From: Bdellovibrio sp. KM01
Lineage (GTDB): Bacteria; Bdellovibrionota; Bdellovibrionia; Bdellovibrionales; Bdellovibrionaceae
Direction of reading: 5' to 3'
Assembly (NCBI RefSeq): GCF_013752535.1
Contig: NZ_CP058348.1
Span: 2,666,001 to 2,730,000 of the forward strand
DNA length: 64,000 bases
Shown: positions 1-7,620 of the stretch, one piece after another
How positions within the stretch are numbered: position 1 is the stretch's first letter
Layout of the letters: the number at the start of each line of letters is the position of its first letter
The notes under the pieces: generated by a model
What the model was told of the DNA's origin: nothing
Seen by the model: only the letters and a program-made list of their open reading frames with translations
The model's database searches: none
Program-made: the position numbers and the translations under genes

Positions 1-1
1 C

Positions 2-178
2 GGTTGGTTAAAAACTCGATATCGTGATGATGCTGTCGAGTTTATTGAAGAGGTTCCTTATGAAGAAACTCGAGCATACATCAAGCTAACCATGAGAAAC
101 TATGTGTTCTATGATCGCTTGCTTCACAGTCAATCTGCAGTGAAGTTTCCTGAAGATCTTTTAAGGCTAAAAAAGTAA
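2..178 (+). CDS. Soluble lytic murein transglycosylase, C-terminal end (partial)
   Basis: An open frame enters from the left edge and stops at TAA 176-178, giving 58 residues. It contains the stretch VPYEETRAYIKLTMRNYVFY, which matches the conserved end of Slt/MltC-type lytic transglycosylase domains (typically IP..ETR.Y+..V...Y..Y). These enzymes cleave peptidoglycan glycan strands in the periplasm with formation of 1,6-anhydro-muramic acid. The catalytic Glu and the N-terminus lie outside the window, so the subtype cannot be determined. It converges on the lipoprotein gene that ends at 190. Confidence 0.75.
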   Translation, partial: GWLKTRYRDDAVEFIEEVPYEETRAYIKLTMRNYVFYDRLLHSQSAVKFPEDLLRLKK

Positions 179-189
179 TCTTTGAGAGC

Positions 190-705
190 CTAAGGCCAAT
201 CACAATCCGTCGAGGTTCCTGCGGAACTTACATCAGGGACTTCGATCGGTGCTATATCTTGATTCGTTAAATCGGTCACCGTTGAATCCCCGGAAGTTAA
301 CTGCAAACGCAAGGTCGTAGCGTCCATTTGACGCAATGGGAAGCGAATGGTTTTTGGAGAAACCGTTCCACCCGTTACTGTTGCGACAAGTTCATTTTCT
401 AGTGAGGAAGTTTCATTGCCACCTTCCGCATCCCACGTCCCCGTCATTTCACAAAGGGTTGGAACGCCGTTTACGATCTGCACGGATTGATATGTGAACT
501 GACTGCCATCAGCTTTCAGAAATATTTTGCTATAAATAGACAAAGATTCACCGTTCACGGTGGCTAGACCGTCCTGGCGGTCGTGGTAAGTCACGTCACT
601 GCTTAAGCTGCCAAAATCGGCTGATCCACTGCCACCACCCGGCTGGTAAGAGCAGGCACCCATAAAACCACAAAGCATCAACAATAATGAGTATTTCATA
701 TTCAC
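190..705 (-). CDS. Predicted lipoprotein of unknown function
   Basis: 171 residues. The N-terminus MNMKYSLLLMLCGFMGAC is a type II signal peptide with lipobox MGAC, so the mature protein should start at the Cys near residue 18. The residue after the Cys is Ser, which favours outer-membrane sorting. A Gly/Ser-rich stretch follows, then a mostly beta-predicted domain with no motif I recognise. It is divergently transcribed from the subtilase gene at 816 and convergent with the transglycosylase gene end. It could be a small beta-barrel-like or adhesin-like surface lipoprotein, but nothing in the sequence settles this. Confidence 0.75.
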   Translation of the reverse strand: MNMKYSLLLMLCGFMGACSYQPGGGSGSADFGSLSSDVTYHDRQDGLATVNGESLSIYSKIFLKADGSQFTYQSVQIVNGVPTLCEMTGTWDAEGGNETSSLENELVATVTGGTVSPKTIRFPLRQMDATTLRLQLTSGDSTVTDLTNQDIAPIEVPDVSSAGTSTDCDWP

Positions 706-815
706 CTCATCGGTCGAGCTGGACTCACCTTTAATTGTCTCACTTTGAGGCGACGCTTTCTACTACACCTCGACTGGATTCTGCCGATAAGCCCATTGGA
801 GAAAGGGGAATCTTC

Positions 816-2183
816 ATGTTTTCTCGCAAGTGGTTGTTAGCATCAGGTGCTGTCGGCGTGATCTTCTTTGGCGGTCTGGGTGCATACTTATATTTTTCAG
901 ATGCCTCCTCCCCTTCACGCTCCCAAAGCTCCAGCAAATTCAATAAAGAGGGTCGCCTTTTTGAGACCTCTAAAATCACTTCGCAGACAGATAGAGTCGA
1001 AGATGAACCAAGTGCCTTATTCAATGATCCCGCCATCAGCCAAGCATGGGGTTTGAAAAAATCTGATGCTGCTCGCGCCTGGTCTGTGACCCGTGGAAGT
1101 AAAGACATTGTTGTCGCCGTTATCGATACCGGTATCGACGAACACCACGAAGACTTGGATAAAAATCTTTGGTTAAATCCAGGCGAAACTGGGAAAGACG
1201 CTCAAGGCCGCAACAAAGCCACCAATGGAATCGATGACGACGGCAATGGCTTTGTCGATGACGTTCATGGTTGGAATTTTGTCTCTAATAACAATAAACT
1301 CGACGACAATCACGGTCACGGAACTCACATCGCAGGGATCATTGGTGCTGAAGCTGGCAATGGTAAAGGCATCACTGGAATCGCTCCCGAAGTGAGCATC
1401 ATGGTATTAAAGTACTACGATCCAAAAGTACCTAACACCGATAATTTAAAAAACACAGTGGCAGCAATCAAGTACGCCGTAAAAATGGGCGCTAAGATCA
1501 TCAACTATTCTGGGGGTGGTACTGAATTTTCCCAAGAAGAACATGATGCCGTTCAAGAAGCGGAAAAAGCCGGCATACTCTTTGTTGCAGCGGCTGGCAA
1601 TGAGCGCTCCAACTCTGACCAGCATCACTACTATCCTGCAGATTATAAACTTAGCAATATCATCTCGGTAACGGCTTACGATCCATCCGTTCAAGTTTTG
1701 AACTCTTCGAACTATGGTGTTGAAACTGTAGATATCGCAGCCCCAGGGCAAAACATCTTGTCTTGCTTACCAGGGAACTCTTACGGTTACATGACCGGTA
1801 CCTCTCAGGCCACAGCTTTCGTAACGGGCGCTGCCGTCTTGGTAATGGCGAATAAACAAGGTGCTTCAACTGCCGTGGAGGTTAAAAAGTACATCCTGGC
1901 GACTGGCGATGCTCAAACTCAGCTGGCATCGAAAACTCGCACATCACGCCAATTGAATCTCTACAAAGCTCTAACGATCTTAGATCAAGGCGTTTCGGCT
2001 TCAGGAGTAGTCACCGTCAATGTGGATAGCATGCAGAAAATGGGCGGCGATCCGAACGAGGCTCCAGCAGGTGCTGCCGTAAATGACGTCAGCCGCTTTG
2101 GTCGCTCGCTTCTCAATGCGATTGGGAATAAACCAAAACCGAGTCGAGTTGGTACTAAAGGCACAGACGGCGACAACTTCTAA
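816..2183 (+). CDS. Subtilisin-like serine protease (peptidase family S8)
   Basis: 455 residues from ATG 816, chosen because GGAGAAAGGGG lies just upstream and residues 1-28 form a signal or anchor segment (MFSRKWLLASGAVGVIFFGG). A longer TTG-initiated reading from 735 has no good ribosome site. The catalytic triad is visible: Asp about 104 (VAVIDTGID), His about 168 (HGHGTHIAGIIG) and Ser about 330 (GTSQATAFVTG). The oxyanion Asn sits in AAAGNE. The insert with NGIDDDGNGFVDD is typical of secreted bacterial subtilases and probably binds calcium. Residues 28-75 look like a short prosegment. The protein should be exported and degrade protein outside the cytoplasm; its substrate is unknown. Confidence 0.93.
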   Translation: MFSRKWLLASGAVGVIFFGGLGAYLYFSDASSPSRSQSSSKFNKEGRLFETSKITSQTDRVEDEPSALFNDPAISQAWGLKKSDAARAWSVTRGSKDIVVAVIDTGIDEHHEDLDKNLWLNPGETGKDAQGRNKATNGIDDDGNGFVDDVHGWNFVSNNNKLDDNHGHGTHIAGIIGAEAGNGKGITGIAPEVSIMVLKYYDPKVPNTDNLKNTVAAIKYAVKMGAKIINYSGGGTEFSQEEHDAVQEAEKAGILFVAAAGNERSNSDQHHYYPADYKLSNIISVTAYDPSVQVLNSSNYGVETVDIAAPGQNILSCLPGNSYGYMTGTSQATAFVTGAAVLVMANKQGASTAVEVKKYILATGDAQTQLASKTRTSRQLNLYKALTILDQGVSASGVVTVNVDSMQKMGGDPNEAPAGAAVNDVSRFGRSLLNAIGNKPKPSRVGTKGTDGDNF

Positions 2184-2252
2184 AGCCAGACCTAAGGCTG
2201 TGTCAAAAATCGAGTCATGGAGATGGGATAAATCGTCTGCAATAATATTACC

Positions 2253-2981
2253 ATGCAGTCTAATCGCCCATCTATATTGCTGGTAATTGTAAACTTCAAT
2301 CAGTCTCATGAAATTACCAACTTCCTTTCAACCGTAAAGGGGTTTTGGCCTTTAGAGCATGCCGTTATTGTAGATGACGGCTCGACAGACGCTTCCCTGC
2401 AGATTATTGCTCAATCAAACATCAAAACACTTCATCATCCTGTTAATCAAGGTGTCGGTGCCGCCATAAGAACGGGCATATTACACGCAAAGGCACATCA
2501 ATATGAAGCAGTGCTGATTATGTCTTCCAATGGAAAGATGATTCCCGCCGAAATACCAACTGTCGTAAATCCCCTCATCAACGGGACTGCCGACTATGTC
2601 ACAGGAAGTCGCTTTGTAGATGGCGGAAACTCACCCGGCTTGACTATATTCAGAAGAGTTTCAATTCCAATCTTCTCTACGTTTTGCACCCTTCTACTAG
2701 GTCGCAGATTTTCTGATATCACCTGCGGATTTCGAGCGTATAAAATTGCTTTTCTATTTAACGGTACGTGCGATATCAATCAACTGTGGCTTTCTCGCTA
2801 TGAATTAGAATACTACATTCACTATTGGGCCTGCCAAAATAAGCTTCGGATCGCCGAAGTTCCTGTGACGATAAAATATAGCCACCTAGGGAAGAATCGA
2901 AAAAGTAAAATTCGTCCCTTTGTTGACTGGTGGTCAATGATGAAGCCACTTATATACTTAAGATTTAAGATTCGCCAATGA
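2253..2981 (+). CDS. Family 2 glycosyltransferase (dolichol-phosphate-mannose-synthase type)
   Basis: 242 residues. A GT-A nucleotide-binding start (ILLVIVNFNQSHEI) is followed by IVDDGSTD and NQGVGAAIRTGI. DITCGFRAYK near residue 170 is the acceptor-side signature of DPM1-like transferases. The usual DxD is degraded to SSNGKM (near residue 93), so metal binding may differ. There is no strong membrane segment, so it probably works at the cytoplasmic face of the inner membrane on a polyprenyl-phosphate or lipid acceptor. It overlaps the next gene by four bases (ATGA) and is the first of three translationally linked genes that look like a surface glycan or lipid locus. Confidence 0.85.
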   Translation: MQSNRPSILLVIVNFNQSHEITNFLSTVKGFWPLEHAVIVDDGSTDASLQIIAQSNIKTLHHPVNQGVGAAIRTGILHAKAHQYEAVLIMSSNGKMIPAEIPTVVNPLINGTADYVTGSRFVDGGNSPGLTIFRRVSIPIFSTFCTLLLGRRFSDITCGFRAYKIAFLFNGTCDINQLWLSRYELEYYIHYWACQNKLRIAEVPVTIKYSHLGKNRKSKIRPFVDWWSMMKPLIYLRFKIRQ

Positions 2982-4465
2982 GACGGATTAAGTTCGGTAT
3001 CCTCTTTCTGTGCTTCGCTTTAATTGGTCTTATATTTCCAAGCAGATACCTATCGCCAAATCAAGGCGTTAATACAACAGGCGCCGACTACGCAACTCAC
3101 CTCAACATTAGCGAACATCTTCGAGATTTTAATATTTTTCCAATTGCATCAGATGCCAGCGCCGGAAAGCATGCTGTATCTAAATATTTACCCATATATC
3201 ATGGGATTTTAGGGTTTCACACATTAGCATGGTTACTTGAAAAAGCTGGCATGCCACTTCCAGGTGCCTATGCTCTGATCATGGATCTGTCCTGCCTATC
3301 CGTCTTATTGGTCTTTATATTCATTCTTCTTGATAAATTTAAAAAAGAGCATTGGCCTGAAATACTGTTAGCCACACTAGTTATATTTCCATTTTACGTT
3401 TTGTTCTTTATATCTGCCGTAGATTCAGCATTTTATTCACAATTACTCTCGCAGGCTCTGATAGCGATTTCGGTTTATTTATTCACACACCGATGGATTA
3501 AGTGCGCAGTTGCGGTACTTCTAATGAGTGCGTTTTGTTATCCTGACTTTATGATATGGACAATTCCTGTCATTCTATTTTCACCTTCAGAATTTAGAAG
3601 CCGCTGGCGTCTGCTTCTCGTTTTTCCGTGGATAGCTTTGATGTGGGTTCCTTTTCAGAGATCATCTTTGATTGGCCCGATGATAACTTCACCTGTATTG
3701 CAAATATCAACCTACCTTTTTGTGATATTCTTTATTCGAAAAATATTTTCCATAAACAAAACCGTCGGGATAGTTAGTTGTTCATTTGCCATTTATTCTC
3801 TTGCTCTAACTATCTTTACTATGAATCTCTTTACCCCGAGCTATTACGCAACCAAAGTTTCAAATTTTTCGTATTTGCTTTTACCTTATCTACTTTTGAA
3901 TCTTAAAGTTTTTCCTGACTTACGAGGTAAAATCCTCATTCTAGCAACGGGATATTTTCTCTTTACCCATGAACCTTTCGCATCCAAATTCAACTACGCG
4001 ACTAGTTTTAAGGAGTCTGGCTTTGTAAACGACGACTATTTAAAAATTAGAATCGTAAAAAATGAATTGCGCGATTCGCCGCTAGCAAATTCATGCAAAT
4101 CTTCCCATACTTTCGTAATACCTAAAGAAGCTCAAAATCTAAAGTCAAACGCATTTACAGATTATCAAGGGCTGATGGAGAATTTCGACATATATTCGCA
4201 GGAACTATACTCATCATATCTTCGCGCTCTCTACGGCAATAGCACCCTTGGAAGCCAAATTGCCTTTACCAGAATCATTGCGGGACAGAAGTTATCAGAT
4301 TGGACTCAGAATCTTGAGTCCGCAATACTCCAAAATGATAAAATGGTTCCGGACTTTTGCCTCGCTATTATTAAAGATGAAGCCCCCCTCTTTGCAAAAA
4401 GTCAGTATTTTGAGAAACTTTATGAGGGAGCACAATTTGTCTATTTCAAGCCTCAGAAACGTTAA
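2978..4465 (+). CDS. Polytopic membrane protein, possible glycosyltransferase-like (unrecognised)
   Basis: 495 residues with about ten hydrophobic helices (for example near residues 5-22, 100-125, 128-150, 155-170 and 215-330) and a soluble C-terminal region from about 345. Near residue 40 a periplasmic loop GADYATHLNISEHL follows the first helix, a layout reminiscent of GT-C transferases (Asp in the first loop), but I cannot assign a family. The start overlaps the GT2 gene by four bases and the end overlaps the LpxA-like gene, so the three are co-translated. Base composition is clearly more AT-rich than its neighbours, suggesting acquired surface-structure genes. It may transfer a sugar from a lipid-linked donor supplied by the upstream transferase. 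Confidence 0.7.
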   Translation: MRRIKFGILFLCFALIGLIFPSRYLSPNQGVNTTGADYATHLNISEHLRDFNIFPIASDASAGKHAVSKYLPIYHGILGFHTLAWLLEKAGMPLPGAYALIMDLSCLSVLLVFIFILLDKFKKEHWPEILLATLVIFPFYVLFFISAVDSAFYSQLLSQALIAISVYLFTHRWIKCAVAVLLMSAFCYPDFMIWTIPVILFSPSEFRSRWRLLLVFPWIALMWVPFQRSSLIGPMITSPVLQISTYLFVIFFIRKIFSINKTVGIVSCSFAIYSLALTIFTMNLFTPSYYATKVSNFSYLLLPYLLLNLKVFPDLRGKILILATGYFLFTHEPFASKFNYATSFKESGFVNDDYLKIRIVKNELRDSPLANSCKSSHTFVIPKEAQNLKSNAFTDYQGLMENFDIYSQELYSSYLRALYGNSTLGSQIAFTRIIAGQKLSDWTQNLESAILQNDKMVPDFCLAIIKDEAPLFAKSQYFEKLYEGAQFVYFKPQKR

Positions 4466-5090
4466 ACACGCTAATCAAATTCATCCGACTGCAATCATCG
4501 ACGAAAGCGCTGTGCTAGGTGAAGGCAATTATATTGGTCCCTTCTGTATAATTGGCAAAGACGTTGTTATAGGTAACGGCAATAGACTTGAAGCGCATTG
4601 CTCTATTGGAACCCCTCCAGAACACAAAGATTTTTGGCACGGAACTTTCAAGTCCGTAGAGGTCGGCGATAACTGCATCATTCGCGAATATGCGACTGTA
4701 AATTCTGGAACAATTAGAAACACGATCATTGGTAACAATGTAAGCTTGCTTCATGCTAGTTATGTAGCTCATGATTGCATCGTTGGAGACAATGTTACCC
4801 TTTCCGGAAATGCGGCCATGGGTGGCCACTGTACGATATTTGAAGGCGCTAATATCGGGCTCAACGTATCAATTCACCAATATAGCTTTGTCGGTCATTA
4901 TTCTATGATTGGCATGGGAACCGTGATTACGAAAAAAAGCCTCATCGAACCAACAAAGACTTACGTAGGAAATCCAGCTAGATTCTTAAAAGAGAACCAA
5001 CATGCGATTAAGAAGAACAATCTAAATATAAAAGATATCGAAAGATTTAATAGAGAATTCCAAGCCGCTTTATCAGCAGCAAAAAACTAA
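4422..5090 (+). CDS. LpxA-like acyl-ACP-dependent N-acyltransferase or O-acyltransferase (left-handed beta-helix)
   Basis: 222 residues from ATG 4422. A TTG at 4437 preceded by GAGGGAG is an equally good start. Repeated hexapeptides (IGPFCIIGKDVVIGNG, VEVGDNCIIREYATV, IIGNNVSLLHASYVAHDC) form a left-handed beta-helix. The segment HASYVAHDCIVGDNV matches the LpxA active-site region, where the His before D-C is the general base. IHQYSFVGHYSMIG matches the LpxA motif VHQF. The ending YVGNPARFLKEN is also LpxA-like. In the family the enzyme moves a hydroxyacyl chain from ACP to UDP-GlcNAc. Placement behind a GT2 gene suggests a paralogue acylating another nucleotide sugar rather than the housekeeping lpxA. 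Confidence 0.82.
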   Translation: MREHNLSISSLRNVKHANQIHPTAIIDESAVLGEGNYIGPFCIIGKDVVIGNGNRLEAHCSIGTPPEHKDFWHGTFKSVEVGDNCIIREYATVNSGTIRNTIIGNNVSLLHASYVAHDCIVGDNVTLSGNAAMGGHCTIFEGANIGLNVSIHQYSFVGHYSMIGMGTVITKKSLIEPTKTYVGNPARFLKENQHAIKKNNLNIKDIERFNREFQAALSAAKN

Positions 5091-5120
5091 AAAGGCAGTC
5101 CAAAGACTGCCTTTTTTGTT
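5088..5120. terminator. Bidirectional rho-independent terminator
   Basis: Perfect stem AAAGGCAGTC / GACTGCCTTT with a four-base loop, and T-runs on both strands. It ends the glycan locus on the plus strand and the zinc-ribbon gene on the minus strand. Confidence 0.9.
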
Positions 5121-5121
5121 T

Positions 5122-5973
5122 TTAATCCATGAAATCAGAAAGCGAGAGTCGACCGCGGATCATCACGATCAGGCCGACTGCCATACAGGCCAGGGCTACG
5201 CCCACACCGACCAGATTGCGGTGACCAAGGCTCAACATACCCCACAGAATCAAAAGACCACTTAACGCAAAAGGACCGATGTAAACCCACTTCATCCATT
5301 TCGGACGGTCCGCGTGGGCTGGGTTTTCAACTCTCATCGTCGACTTTTGCGAAATCCCCACCATCATCATGCTGTTAATACGCGCAATCATCTGGTCACA
5401 AAGGGCATCGCCGCCTTGAGCGGCTTTGATCTCTTCGTACTTCATCATCGCAAAACGGAAAGCATCAAGCTCCCCACAACTTTTGATGAAAGATTCGTGC
5501 AGATTCATATCTTCGAAGTTTTCTAAAACGTTTTTCCATTTACGCACCAAACTTGGTTGGGCACGCAAACTCGAATCTTGAGGAAGACCTTCCAAACGCT
5601 CAAACAGCACGTGACAAGAGTAACACTCCTGCGCACGACGACCGTTCAAAGCTCCACATTTTGGGCAAGATTTCATTTCCTGGCTTTGCACCTGCTCTGC
5701 CGTGGGTTCAACGACAGCACTCACCGTTTCTTCCTTGAAGGAAGCAAGTAACTCTTCTGCCGTCACTCTCTGGTTTTGCTGCGCGTTGGACTGATCTTTC
5801 CCCGGAGTTTCCACCATAAACGTTAGCACGTTGCCAGCATCTACTGGTGGATAATCGAAACCGAAACGATTGTCGCAAGAAATGCACTGAAATACCGGAG
5901 TCTCCGAGTGAATATCTTCACTCGCAACTTCGTACAACTTAGCGCATGATGGGCATCGAACTTTCAATTTCAC
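5122..5973 (-). CDS. Zinc-ribbon (MJ0042-type) protein with C-terminal membrane hairpin
   Basis: 283 residues. The N-terminus MKLKVRCPSCAKLYEV...FQCISCDNRFGF has the CxxC...CxxC layout of the MJ0042/zinc_ribbon_5 domain found at the start of many delta-proteobacterial and Bdellovibrio proteins. A second CxxC pair (CPKCGALNGRRAQECYSC) lies near residues 103-120. Residues about 140-215 are helical, and two closely spaced membrane helices (about 232-250 and 255-272) end the protein, with a short tail. It is probably an inner-membrane protein with cytoplasmic zinc ribbons; its role is unknown. It is transcribed divergently from lnt with almost no gap. Confidence 0.75.
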   Translation of the reverse strand: MKLKVRCPSCAKLYEVASEDIHSETPVFQCISCDNRFGFDYPPVDAGNVLTFMVETPGKDQSNAQQNQRVTAEELLASFKEETVSAVVEPTAEQVQSQEMKSCPKCGALNGRRAQECYSCHVLFERLEGLPQDSSLRAQPSLVRKWKNVLENFEDMNLHESFIKSCGELDAFRFAMMKYEEIKAAQGGDALCDQMIARINSMMMVGISQKSTMRVENPAHADRPKWMKWVYIGPFALSGLLILWGMLSLGHRNLVGVGVALACMAVGLIVMIRGRLSLSDFMD

Positions 5974-6006
5974 GTGGACTCACTCACTCTTTGTGTTACT
6001 AATACC

Positions 6007-7620
6007 ATGATGAAGAAAGCCGTTCAATTATTCAAGCACAAAGCCTTCGATTTACGTTGGGCATTACTCTCGGGAATTTTGGTTGGAACAAGCTACATTC
6101 CCTTTCCACCTTGGGCTTTGCTTTTCTGCTATGTTCCCCTCTGGATTTCTGTCACTGACGATAATTCACTCTCTTTGAAACGTACTTTCTGGAGTGGATG
6201 GCTGACGCAATTTGTGCTTTCTGCCATTGGTTTTCACTGGATTGCCTACACTGCACACGAATTCGGGGCCATGCCTTGGATAGTTTCCTACACGGCACTG
6301 CTACTTTTTTGTGCTTTCATGCATCTCTACATTCCCGCAGCAGCCGTCGCGGGAGTTTGGTTGCAGCGAAAACTCCAACTCTCCAGAACCCAAGCCTTGT
6401 TCTCAATTGCCTTGCTGCATGCGCTGCTCGAGCGTATTTCGCCGGTCATCTTTGATTGGCACTTAGGGTACACTTTGATCGGCGCCCACATCCCGGCTTA
6501 CCAATGGGCCGATGTGATTGGCTTTGCGGGACTTTCCGCACTGATTTTGCTGACTAACGCCTGGGTGGCGTCGATCTGGCTGAGCTTTCGCCAAAAACGC
6601 CAAAGCCTTATCCAAATCGTGGCTTTGACCCTGGTTTTGGTTTTTCTGGTCGCGGCCGGCAACTTTCACAAAGCTCCGTGGGATCATTTCGATCGCGAGT
6701 TCAAAACAACTCTGATCCAAGCCAACATTGGCAACTCCGAAAAAATTCAGGCCGAACAAGGCCGCGGTGCTCAAGAATTCATCACTCGCAAGTTCACTTC
6801 CATGACCATGGAAGCTTTTGCGAAATTTCCTGACACGGATATTTTCGTATGGCCAGAAACCGCGTTCCCAGATTATTTGGATCAAAGACTTTTAGCGCGC
6901 AAGCACACACAAATTCTTGCGAGCGCCATGACCGGCCTTGATCGCCCGATCCTGGCAGGCGCTTACTCGCGCAGCCCCGTTTTAGATCCTCACCGCGATG
7001 AAGCGACCTTCAATGCCTTATTCCTGATAGATGCCAAAGGTAACAACCTGGATGCACCTTACTTGAAAACAAATCTTTTAGCTTTTGGGGAATACCTGCC
7101 TTTAAGCGAAAAGTTTCCGATTTTGTTGAAATGGCTTCCGTTCATTTCAAATTTCGGCCGAGGCAGTGGCCCGCGGGCTTTGTCTTGGAACCGCCCAACG
7201 GAAAGCATTCACTTGGGTGGTCAAATTTGTTACGAAGGATTGGATGCAAAATTCTCTCGCGGCCTCGCTGAAGAAAATTCTGACATCCTGGTCAACGTGA
7301 CCAATGATTCTTGGTTTGGAAAGACTTTTGAACCCAAGCAGCACATGTACATGACTTTGGCTCGCGCTATCGAGACCCGTCGCCCCTTGATTCGCTCTAC
7401 CAACACGGGAATCAGCACGGTGATTTGGGCCAATGGTGACCTTCAACAAACTTCTCCTATTCATGAAGAATGGTCGGGGCAGTTTACTGTAAAATACCGC
7501 AAGGATGCTCCGCTGACGGCCTATGTGAAATGGGGCCACTTGGATTGGATCATTCTTTTGTTCGCGCTTTTCGGCATCGTTCTAACTGGAGTCTTTCATG
7601 CAAGATCTCGCCGTCCTTGA
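6007..7620 (+). CDS. lnt: Apolipoprotein N-acyltransferase
   Basis: 537 residues from ATG 6007; a GTG at 5974 would add 11 residues but abuts the divergent gene. Six to seven N-terminal membrane helices are followed by a periplasmic nitrilase-like domain and a last helix near the C-terminus. The nitrilase triad is visible: Glu in WPETAFPDYL (about 283), Lys in FGEYLPLSEK (about 367) and Cys in GQICYEGLD (about 408). The enzyme adds the third acyl chain to the N-terminal Cys of lipoproteins in the inner membrane, which fits the many lipoproteins here. The 3' end overlaps mutS2 by 23 bases, so the two are probably co-transcribed. Confidence 0.95.
   Translation: MMKKAVQLFKHKAFDLRWALLSGILVGTSYIPFPPWALLFCYVPLWISVTDDNSLSLKRTFWSGWLTQFVLSAIGFHWIAYTAHEFGAMPWIVSYTALLLFCAFMHLYIPAAAVAGVWLQRKLQLSRTQALFSIALLHALLERISPVIFDWHLGYTLIGAHIPAYQWADVIGFAGLSALILLTNAWVASIWLSFRQKRQSLIQIVALTLVLVFLVAAGNFHKAPWDHFDREFKTTLIQANIGNSEKIQAEQGRGAQEFITRKFTSMTMEAFAKFPDTDIFVWPETAFPDYLDQRLLARKHTQILASAMTGLDRPILAGAYSRSPVLDPHRDEATFNALFLIDAKGNNLDAPYLKTNLLAFGEYLPLSEKFPILLKWLPFISNFGRGSGPRALSWNRPTESIHLGGQICYEGLDAKFSRGLAEENSDILVNVTNDSWFGKTFEPKQHMYMTLARAIETRRPLIRSTNTGISTVIWANGDLQQTSPIHEEWSGQFTVKYRKDAPLTAYVKWGHLDWIILLFALFGIVLTGVFHARSRRP

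Noticed and set aside
735-815. Longer TTG start for the subtilase
   Set aside because: The extra residues are hydrophilic and precede a proper signal peptide; the ribosome site fits ATG 816.
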